Assembly (NCBI RefSeq): GCF_902806685.2
Contig: NC_048556.1
Coordinates: 9,510,734-9,574,733, forward strand
Length of the DNA stretch: 64,000 nucleotides
Source of the DNA: Maniola hyperantus
Lineage: Eukaryota > Arthropoda > Insecta > Lepidoptera > Nymphalidae
Direction: 5' to 3'
The translations under genes were made by a program, and so were the position numbers. Of the stretch, positions 49,101 to 61,100 are shown piece after piece; positions within the stretch are counted from its first letter, which is position 1; each line of letters opens with the position of its first letter. Below the pieces are notes generated by a model. The model made no database searches. It was not told where the DNA came from and worked only from the letters and a program-made list of their open reading frames with translations.

Positions 49101-52100
49101 TGCCACACCGCATGCTAAGTAGGTCCAAGTATTGTATTAATCCCATCAATAACTACGATGAGCAGTTCAATAAACTACTGTATCGTGCGGCGGTTGAAAG
49201 GATTCTGGGCGCTCGTTGTGATGTACGAATGGATGGAGTGGGTTATAAATACTGATTCAGGAGTATATTAAGACTTCTTCGCAACAAAGTTTGAATTTGA
49301 CTCGCTCCAGCAATGCGCGGGACTCACAATTACTATATTGTTAATTGAATGGTACTGATTCTGAGCACAACCTAATTTTAGATTATTCGCATGCTCTTCT
49401 TACTAATGTAATATCAAAAGGAAAGACGCAGTTTGACAGTTTTAAATTTTATTTTTAGTTAGTAAAACCCGTGATTTTAGCGCACAGTCGCGAGCCTACT
49501 GTTTAAATTTGTAGCGTGCACTCAAATTTAGAGTCTTTAAATGTAAAGTTCATGGTCTGTCCCTTTTTAGTATTGTTAAAAAGAAAAGGATGCAGATACT
49601 CTAAATTTAGTTTAGACGAACGACAACGGAATCGGTGCCATTATTTAATTAAATCTGAAGAGCAACCGCTGAGTGTCTTGGTAGGAAAAGCATTCCTAAC
49701 ATTCAGGCATTCCAGCATTAGTAAAACACAATTTATTTTTATAAATTCTGTATTATCAATAAACATTTTACAAAACATTATACATAACGTTATATTATAA
49801 TGTTATTCTTAAATTATTTGTTACACGTTTAATCATAGATAGGTACATTTATAGGAAAACTTATTAATTTAATGCTATATACTTAATTGGTATATTCGCT
49901 TACATTCTATTTTATTTATAGTCCTAGAAAAAATTGTCTGTATAGTCCTAGAAGAAATCAGTTTGCAAAAATCAGTCAGATCAATGCTTGAATTTTTATA
50001 AAAAAATTGTAATATATACGCCGTCACTTTTATTTTCGAAACCTATATCAACAGATATGCTCAATATTTACTTCGATTGTATTATAAAGAATGCCGCCTC
50101 CAAACGTTTAATGCATCGCTGCCTAGAATCAATCGGCGTAGTACAATAGAGCTACTCATTTGATTCAGCCGCGCCTCCGCATACCGTTAACTAGTACTAG
50201 CCAATTATTATTGTAGTTTAAAATACGATCTTTTTTGAAGTCGGTTTAAAAAGTTTACGTTTCCATGCTGGAAATGAATGTGGACCTTTTCTATTTGATT
50301 GTCGTCCTGTGTCTCGCTTTGCTCAAGTGGATTGTAAGATTTTTTTGCAATTTTTTACTTTACACTGCATCATGATGATCATGATCAACCCATCGCCGGC
50401 TCACTACAGAGCACGGGTCTCCTCTCAGAGTGAGAAGGGTTTGGCCATAGTCTACCACGCTGGCCATGTGCGGATTGGTAGACTTCACACACCTTTGAGA
50501 ACATTATGGAGAACTCTTAGGCATGCAGGTTTCTTCACGATGTTTTCCTCCACCGTTAAAGCAAGTGATATTGAATTACTTAAAACGCACATAACTCCGA
50601 AAAATTAGAGGTGCGGGCCCGGGATCGAACCCCCGACCTCCGATTAGAAGGCGGACGTCCTAACCACTAGGCTATCACTGCATACTAATGTAGTATTAAG
50701 TAAAGACAGTTCGCAGCGTATGTCTTCGCGCAGCTAAAGCTAATTGGCACCGGCACCAAAAAGTATTATTATGGAACTATATTAACTCTTGTATACATAA
50801 TATATTCGGTAATAAATTAAATTATTTTTCAATTTTTAGTGTTTGTGTATCGAAGTCGGTTTTTATTTTTTTTGTAAATTTTTTTTATTTCACAATTTTT
50901 AGTGGCCCCATGGAATTATGCTATGACTGGTTAAAAATCTACTGTTTACTAAGCTATTACACTGATCGCGAGCAATTTACTCTTATCCGTTGAGGAGTTC
51001 CAGTATCTATCTTCGAAGATTTTCATCAGATCTTCACCAAATTTAAATGGGACCAACTTTGAAGTATACCCTTTCAAACAAAAAAAGAATTTTCAAAATC
51101 GGTCCAGGCGTCTTTGAGTAATCGGGGAACAAGATTCCGACGAATTGAGAACCTCCTCCTTTTTTTGAAGTCGGTTAAAAATTATCACCACTATATCTTA
51201 CAAATCCAGCAACTGACAATCAAAAAGTGTAATTTATTACCTATTTTGAATAAATTATTATTTGATTTAAATGTTCCAATCTCCACTTTTTTAGACTATG
51301 TTTTTTTCTACTTCTTACCCCTTAGTAGAAGTTAAATTTGTTAATTTTTTTTAAACTAAAGCTACGAGGGTTCTAAACGCGCTCTGGTCTGAGCAGAGAG
51401 CTGACAGTGTTTGGAAAAATACCTCTATATCCATAATACTTGACAAGAAGTAAAACTAATAAAAATATTTATGTGATTCTAAAGTGGGAATTCGTCTGTA
51501 AGCCTAAGCCTATACTTATAATTAAGAGGATTAAGAATCAAGCTCTCTCTTTCTACAGGGCACTTTCCTAGATTGGCATTTAGCTTTTTTAGGATTTGAG
51601 CCAATTGACTAACGTAATTTATTGTCCACAGAGATTTTATCGCACACTAAGCGAAATCAAATCAGAAGTTGAATCAATAATAAAAACCGGCCGCAAGATG
51701 GTCGAAGAGAAAGCCGTGCCAGGACCACAAGAGTTCTCCAAAAAGATCGACATGTTAAAAGAGCTCTATAATAGACTCGGGGCTCATGTCACTGAATCCA
51801 AGACTAAGTTGGAAACTGCCTTATTAACGGCTAGGGAGATACAAAACGACCTGCAATCCCTTACATCCTGGCTTCACGGCTTAGGCAATGTTGGCAAACA
51901 GACACTAGAACTAGAAATGTCTCGCATGGAAGCTATTAAAGACAAACTAAACGCAAATTACGTAGAGTTCGGCAAAAATTGTGATCAGGTATACTTAGAA
52001 AGTCTTCGCGAACAAATCGACGATATTAACACAAGATGGGACAACTTGAAACGACATGGTTTAGGAAAGAAGGAAACTGAAGTGGAAAGTCTTCAAAGGT

Positions 52101-55100
52101 ACTTAAATGATATAGAACAGGAGTTGGAGTGCCCTGAAACTTTGTCGACTGCGAAATTGAGGTTACTGAAAACTGAGGTTCGAGGGAAAGCTAGCGATGT
52201 TGACGCTATGGACAGTAAGGCGTTGTCCAAACAGTGGGAGAGGATATTGGAGAAGATTACTGTAAGTATGCGCTTTTATATTTAAAGCCTTTTAATTTAT
52301 TCCTGGGTTCAGACAGTTAATAAATATCGTGATATTGATCAATATAATTAATTAATTTTATTTATGAACTAGCTTTACTGGGTTAAATTTCTAAAAGCTC
52401 CTTTCTAGTTGCGTTAAGTTGTACGTTAAAGAGAAAATACACATACAAAATCTTGTTGAATAAAACAAAATAAAAAAGTTGTTAGTACCGTAATCTTCTA
52501 AATATATAAAAGGAAAAGGTGACTGACTGACTGACTGACTGACTGACTGACTGACTGACTGACTGACTGACTGACTGATCTATCAACGCACAGCTAAAAC
52601 TACTGGACGGAGCGGGCTGAAATTTGGCATGTAGAAGAATTGTTTAAAATTTAACCTCTAAGGGGGTGAAATAGTGGTTTTAAACTTGTGTAGTCCACGC
52701 AGACGAAGTCGCGAGCATAAGCTAGTAATAATTATTATTATTGATGAGAGCGTAAATCTCGCGATATTAATTGACCGTCTGACCCTTGTCCTATACCAGA
52801 TTCAAGGCTTTGACAGCCGCAACTAAGTACGGCAAAAAAGCTTCAAAACAAGCTAGTACTGTTGAACTATCTAGTTGAACAATAATGTGTCTTTCTACAA
52901 CATACAGTATTCATGCTTTGCCATTAAACTTTGAATTGAAATCTTGCTTACTTCGACTTTCTTTGTCGACGGATAATTTTCGCAAAAGCAAAAAGCCTTG
53001 GCTCTGGGATTGAATAATTGCAGTCAGATAAATAATTTATCAAAAAGTCATCTATCGATTACGTAGCACTTTAAAAAATACTCGTCAAATTAAGAAACTC
53101 TTTAAAAATCGGTTAAAAATTTGTAGCGGATCATGTTTCACTGTATTATACAATATTGCACCTCCACAATGATATGAGTAACTCTGCAAGGGATGGGATA
53201 AAAACTACAAAAAATACAGTACGTAATTAATGGATGACTGTAAAATAAAATATTTGTGCTTGATAAAGTTTTTCATATTATTGTCTCTGGATGTTTTAAA
53301 CTTTCCTATCATATAAGATCGTTTTTCCGCAAGAAATTTTCTTTTACGCTTTTGAGCACTGTTTATACACGAGAACACATAAACGCTTCGTCGGCCGGCA
53401 TTCTGTATTGTTTACCCGTGTTTACATGACTGTGCAAGTGGACTAGTTTAATAATAAACTAAAACATACTTATAAACAGTTTGTTGTGTGCCATTCATTA
53501 CTAAAAACATCGGTATGTACAAAACACTACGCTACGTGAACTTTTACAATTAAACAACGTTACTTATGGTACTTCATTTGTAAATAACTAGATGTGTAAA
53601 TAAGTGAAATTGGTGTTGGTGTTATTTTTGTGTGGTGTAAAAACGCTTAATGTATCACAGCATAAAGACCATTATACCGGAAAGGCTTAAGGAGTCACAG
53701 GGATCATGCTTTCACTCATCACGCGATGCTTTGGGAATCATGCTATAAGATCATCTCGGTCATACACCGAATGGGGATCATTGAGATTTCGACTAACATG
53801 TAAATAACAAGTTTTAACAAACATTAACGCAAAGTCTAAGACGGTTTGTGCTTGCAGGCCGCAACAAGTATCAATGACAAAGAATCGACGGTAATCGAAT
53901 ACGAAAACGTCACTGACACTATTAAGAGGCGATTAGAAAGTCCAGTAAACTCACCTGAAACTGAGCGACCAGAATTTAAAAAGTCCAGAATTCCTCTAGC
54001 TTTGAAAAGTCCCGTTCCTATTAAAAAAGACGTCAAAGAAGGCGGTAATAGAAGTACAGGATCTTCGTTAGAACGACGTAAAAAGAAAGCCGATAGTCCA
54101 ATGACTGATAGCATAACAAGTACAATGTCGACGGATTCTATGGAAGGGTCTATGTCATTGATGGGTTCCGTACCATCAACTCCGGAGACGTCGCGGAAGG
54201 ACAGTAGCACTTTTAATTTGCTAAAGGATAGTGATTTGTTCACGCAAATATCTAAGAACAAAATAGAGCCAAAACCACCTCTTCCCCCAAAAATGTCAAA
54301 GCAGGATACCTGCCATGTGGTAGAAGTTAAAGAACACGAGATTGTCAAATCCACTGTTAGTCCGATAGAGCCAATGGAAATATATCCGTCTGATGCAGTA
54401 GAAACCGTTATGGAGTTTATTCCTCAAACTGTAGAAACTGTCAATATTATTGAGGACACAGAGAATGAATCCATCGAATCCGATGAAGATACGGATTCGA
54501 AACGATCATCGGTCGACTTGGGAACTGAACCGAAAACTTTTGTTGTTGAAGTAAAAACGTTTGAACAGCGAATGAAACCAACTCTTGGGATACTAAAACG
54601 CAGAGGTGCTAATGACGTAGAGAAGGCTAAAGTCATGAAAGTTTCTATAGTTGATGTTCCTGATATAATCCCAACATCAGAGAAGCAAGACCAAGACGTA
54701 TCTATGAAGACACCGCCTCCCACACCTTTAGAAGAAGTTAACCTGGAATGCCCATTATTGTATGATCTTGCGGTAAGACAGACCGAAGCTCAGAAGCATT
54801 TGTTGAGGGACGAAGTCAACGAGTACTTGATTTTAGACGAAGTGCCTAAAGACCAGGCTGCGTTGCCAGAACCTTCTGCTACAGAGACGTTAGCTTCAGA
54901 TATAGTTGAAGATTTACGTACTGGTAAAGCTACAGAAGTAAAACAAGGAGAATCTGAACTTGAGTATGCTGATAATAGCAAGCCATCGGGTAGTGTTGCA
55001 GAAGAAGAAGTCATATATTCAGAAGTTGAATATGCAACGCAGGTATTGAATTTGAATTGATAAAAAAAACAGTGCAACATTTAGTTTTGTCTCAATCCTA

Positions 55101-58100
55101 AACACAGAACATTACTAAAAAACTGTTAAAAGTCATAGTTGTTTATCAAATAAATCTTGGCGTAGGACGCGCAGTTTTAACATCAATAATTTCTGTCACT
55201 CATGATTAAAAATGCTCTGATTATTTATAGTTATATTTTAATTAACCCGCTAAACTTACAGAACAATGCTCAAATTGTTTTCTTGTAATTTTAATTAATG
55301 TAATTGGAAAATGTCCGTACTAATTGAACAATTAAAAATAATAAATTAATGTCGTGAATATATGTGGTAATTTATATCTGTTAAAGCTTTTTGCTATAAA
55401 TTACAAATATTTATAGGTCCGTCTCTCATCATCGGAGTTCGATGTAAAAGAGCCGTTATCGACATCGACACCAATTAAAGACGACAAAACTAAGAAACAA
55501 GTACAAGTAGTCGCCATGTCTCCCAAACCACCTCAAGAAGATGAAGTGCCCTCATCACCAAAGACCAAGTCCTCCGCTAGTCCATTATTGGTACTGAAGT
55601 CACAGATACCTGTTAAAGAAAAGTATCAGCGCACGGATGATTATTCGCAAGTAAGTGTCCGACTTTCCAGTTTACCGTTAAACCTATATTTTATCCCCAT
55701 ATCCCGTTGTATTAAAAGAAAAATTCGCATTTCTAATTTGTTGAATTTATTGTGGTTTTTTCACTTTTATATAGAAAAAATGTTGACTATAAAAAATATA
55801 TTTATGTCTTCGTAACTGTTTTAATTTTCATTTATATGAGGATTATATCGTTGATTTATAAAATTAATGCTTAGATTGATAATTTAAAAATGCTTTGTAG
55901 TTCAAGTTTGTCTAATCTGTTATCGAGTTTAGCTTACCCGAATGCAAGTAAAATCGTATCATATGTTTCAAAATAGCAACAGCAATTAATTAGAACTAGA
56001 TGGAGGATCTTTAAATTAAAAGTGTATGTAAGCTTTGCTAGACTATCAGTTAAATTATTTTTATTTAGATTTTACATCATCTTTTCCCGTCCTAAATAAG
56101 CGTAAAGCATATTATACGGTTGCCGTTTGAGATATCGGAGTTTCGGATTTCAGTCTGTTCCTTGACCGTTGAGTTATACGTCGCTAAAACTTAGAGCTTA
56201 ATGTTGAGTGGTATTTTAAAAATCTCTCTTATCGGGTCACAATCGATTGATCGGTTAAGCCGTTCAATTTTAACAGACAGACGAACACTTTCGCTACAAT
56301 ATTTATAGCCCCAATAGCTCACGGTTAAAGGAGCGGACTGAAATCCAAAAGGTAGACGGTTCAAACCACACCCGTTGTACTATTGTCGGACCTACTCCTA
56401 GCACAAGCTTTACGCTTAGTTGGAGGGGACAGGGGAATATTGGTCATGATAAAGATAGCTAATATTCTTTAAAAAAACAATATTAGTGTAGAATGTAAAT
56501 ATAAAAGTATAGATAGTGATTGATACATCGATACAAATGACAAGATATGGTCAAGCGAACCAAATTTTTCATGGTTTATAAACCAAATAAATCAGCACCA
56601 CCTCTTAGATACTAATGAACGACCCGTTTGAAATCCTGACTTCACTGAGGTTGCATTTTGGTGCTTAAGCACCAATGAGTCGGTGCCATTTTGTTTGTTC
56701 AATAACACTGTCCATACGAAGTAATATGTCAATGGTTTGACCCGTTTCTTTATTACCAGGGATCCAAATCCGAAATCACAGACGACGATATAAGTGAGAC
56801 CTCAGAAGTTATCGAGGTCACATCAGAGTTAAAGAAACGGTTCCCCACTGCCTGTGACGAGGAACTAGAACGGTTTGAGGCCGCGGCAGAACGTATGGCG
56901 CGTCGTATGCATGTTATGTTGCTCACTGTTGGCGGCGTGGCCAGTGAACGGGATCCTGCTAAACGACTTGAGGTTAGTGTACTTAAGAGCTCTTTACGCT
57001 TTCTTAGATATAAGAGATACCTTAGAAGTTATGTTTCAGCTACACAGAGCGTTTCTAATAGCATGCCGCTTAAAAGGTTTAAGGTTAGTAACTTCACTTA
57101 GTTTGCTAGCTCAGTGATCCAAAGAGGACGACACCAGAAGCATTTTACTGACACCACCCATATGTCTTGTGTTCTTAAGACCGCAACCGTTTCTTCTGAG
57201 GTCGTCAAAGTCTTTACAAACTTCGATGGTTCTTGCGATATCCAGGACGTCCAATAGGACCATTTTCTTTGTAAACGGTATAAGCGAGACCTCAGAAGTT
57301 ATCGAGGTCACATCAGAGTTAAAGAAACGGTTCCCCACTGCCTGTGATGAGGAACTAGAACAGTTTGAGGCCGCGGCAGAACGTATGGCGCGTCGTATGC
57401 ATGTTATGTTGCTCACTGTTGGCGGCGTGCAGTGAACGGGATCCTGCTAAACGACTTGAGGTTAGTGTACCTAAGAGCCCCTTAATTAGTTTCTTAAGGA
57501 TCATCGGCCAACGATGTAGCCTTGAACGCAACTTGTTAATTGACCTTTGATACCATAAGTTGCCTGTCCTGCGTTATCTTAAGCCATTCAGCCATCTGTT
57601 CTTCGAGGATTTCCAGGTCAAAATTGACATTTGATATCATAAGTTGCCTGTTCTGCGTCATCTTAAGCCCATCATCCATCTGTTTTCAAGGATTTGTAGG
57701 TCTCAAGAAGCGTTACTAATCCAGTGATATCTACTACGACCACTGAAACGGACGCTAAACGCCTGACGTAATACCCCAAACACTATAATAAAATAGTATT
57801 CGACTACTGCGTTGGCGTTCATACGCACCTTTAGAGATTTTTGTACATCTTTTTTAGAATAGAATAGAATTTATTTTATTCAAGTAAACTTTTTACAAGT
57901 GCTTTTGAATCGTCACCACAATCTGAATCAGCACCACTATCAGAAAGTCTAAAAAAGTTTTTCCTGATTTTTCTACTGGTAAATCTACTTTAAACCCTAA
58001 TGATTGTATTTTTGCCATTCAGATCCTAAAGAACCAATTAGGAGCCGTAGCACCAGACGCCGCAGCGTTAATATCACGCGGAGACAGTCTAGTTTACGCC

Positions 58101-61100
58101 AAACACAAAGACAACCCACAGTTAGCAGAATACCTCCAAACACACTTCCAAGACAAACTACGCAACAAATGGTCCATGGTCATGTCTGAAATTGAGACCA
58201 AAAGAAACGCTGCCATAAAAGCTGAAGACGATGTCAAAGAACTAACCAATCTAATAGAGTCTATCCAGAAATGGGGGGTAGGCAAGGATTACGACATGAA
58301 AAAACAAAACGGCGTTGAAAATCTCAAAGCGGAACTACTCGATCGGGAGAACGATTTGGAAAGGATGCAGGATCTGTGTCGGGAGTTGAGGGTACAGAGA
58401 GTTGCGTTCCCGGAAAAATCTGCAACGGAGGTGGCAACGATTGTTAGCAAGATCAGAGATGCATATGAAGCCACCGCGCCGAAGAAGGATAAGAAGAAAT
58501 TGGTAAGTTAAATCGTATATTTTTCTCACGAGAATAGAATTTTTTCGGCTGGTTATAGAAGTTCAGTAAAAACGTGCTAAAAACTAATAAGAGTTCTGTC
58601 TTAGTGAGTCACTTAATGACCTAGTCACTAAATGCCTTAATCACTAAATGGCCTAATCACTTAATCATTTAATGAGCTAATCCCTTAAATATCTAGCAAA
58701 ACTATATTCTTAACTCTATCTTATACAAGGCAGAATACTTCTGCCCAATTGTGGGGTTTTTATAGACTTAATGAAAAGTGAACATTTTACAATACGCACT
58801 TTTAGACCAAAACACTAGATATAAACTGAGTGTCGTGTTTGCAATTTGCAGCAATTAAATGCAAGTTGCCATTTTATTTTGCCTAAATCACCTTTTTCAT
58901 ACAATCTGAGTTGTAACTGAGTCCTAACTCCTATTTTTTTTTTATTTTTTTTTTATTCAGATACAAGTTAGCCCTTGACTGCAATCTCACCTGGTGGTAA
59001 GTGATGATGCAGTCTAAGATGATAGCGGGCTAACCTGGAAGGGGTATGGCAGTTTTTATTAAACCCATACCCCTTTGGTTTCTACACGGCATCGTACCGG
59101 AACGCTAAATCGCTTGGCGGCACGGGATTTGCCGGTATTTGAAGTAAACAAGTTTATTTGTGTACATAGGATACATCCGACGCCCGTAACGGCGAGTTCG
59201 TAACCCGTACGAACCGCGCCCGTGAGGCTATTACCACTATCATGTCTGCGCTCCGATCGCCTCCGCTCTCCGGAAAGGACTACGATGAATTCCCATTACA
59301 GGAGGACGCTTTGGCGGTAAGACTCATCTATCTTACTCTATAATATTATTATGTATTTTGGGTTGTTTGTAAGTTATATAAGTTTTAGCATTCTGAAGCT
59401 CTAAACTATTTTGGTAATAGTAATTTTGAAAATTTTTCGGTACTTGGTGATAATAGGTGATAATATAATTTCATCATCATCATCAACAACCAATAGACGT
59501 CCACTGCTGGACATAGGTCTCTCCTACTAATATAATTTATAGTCTACTAAATTATCATGCCTACAACTTCGTCCGTGTGTATATAGGTTCCGTGGGAACT
59601 CTTTGATTATTCGGGATAAAAAGTAGCTTATGTCCGTTTCCAGGATGCAAGCCGTCTTTGTATCAAATAAGTAATGTCCGCGACTTCGTCGGCTTGGATT
59701 TAAGTTTTTCAAGAATCCCGTGGGAACTCAATAATTTTTTGGGACTAAAGTAGTCTATGCCTATGTAGGTAAAGCTGTAAATCATAAAATTTACACGGTT
59801 GCAAACAGAAGACAGACAGGCGGACAAACAGACACACTTTCGCATTTGTAATATTAAGTAAGGATCACTTCGGGATAATGTAGCTATCTATCCCTAGGGT
59901 AATCTCTCGATCTGATTATTAGTTCCGGAGATTACCCCTTATATACAGGCGCACATACTGACAAATTTTTAATATTTAAATATGTTTCTGCTGATACTGT
60001 AACATTTGATATTGGTTGTTATCTGTACAGAGGATAAAATCATCAATGGAGGACGTACAATCCCAAGTGGAAGAAATAGAGAGTTCCTACTCTTGGGCTG
60101 TACGGAAGTCTGGTGCGGAGCAAGTGCGTCGAGTACGGGATAAGTTACGGACCGAGTGGAGCACGCTTCTGGACGCCTACAGAGATCGACATGAAAGGTA
60201 ATTTATTAATTACGTGTGGCCATAAAAAGCTGTGATAGCCTAGTGGTTAGGACGTCCGCCTTCCAATCGGAGGTCGGGGGTTCGATCCCGGGCACGCACC
60301 TCTAACTTTTCGGAGCTATGTGCGTTTTAAGTAATTAAATATCACTTGATTTGGTGAAGGAAAACATCGTGAGGAAACCTGCATGCCTGAAAGTTCTCCA
60401 TAATGTTCTTAAAGGTGTGTGAAGTCTACCAATCCGCACATGGTAGACTATGGCCAAACCCTTTCACTCTGAGAGGAGACCCGTGCTCTGTAGTGAGTCG
60501 GCGATGGGTTGATCATAATGATGATGATAAAAAAATTAATCGACGCAAAGCATTCCGTCTCACTCATATACTAAGCGCAGGTATACTGTGCAAGTGAGAT
60601 TGAATGATCCGTAATGAACCATTAGATTCGTTGCATCCAACACAACACTGCCAACATTTTTATCGAACTACCCCCGGGAGGGTTTAATGTTTGGCACTAA
60701 AGTGTGTGTGTGTGCGTGCTTGCGGGCGGGCTTGCGGGCATGCGTGAGTGTGTGCGTGCGTGCTAGATTCTAGTATTTCTAAACTGTAAATAAACACATC
60801 TGAACAGGAAGGATGTAGCGTTAATCTTTTTTTTTTTAATTAGCCATGTTAAATGACTAATATTCCCCTTTCCTCTCCAACTAAGCGTCAGGCTTGTGCT
60901 AGGAGTAGGTACGACAATAGTGCAACGGGCGGGGTTTGAACCGTCGACCTTTCGGTTTTCAGTCCATTCCTTTACCGGTTGAGCTATAGAGGCTCTAATT
61001 TCAATTTCAAGCAAATATCTGGAAGTTTTTATATCGAATTACAATTTTCTTGTTACTTATTTGATTACTTTATAAGTATCACAGTATAAAGAAAGACACA

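Noticed and set aside
51596..51631. Extending exon 25 upstream along its open frame
   Set aside because: The ccacag acceptor at 51631 gives the right phase from exon 24. The upstream codons are intron read-through by chance.
53836..54354. 172-codon open frame on the minus strand across exon 26
   Set aside because: Mirror of the real exon. No domain, and the Ser/Leu-rich composition is typical of an antisense shadow.
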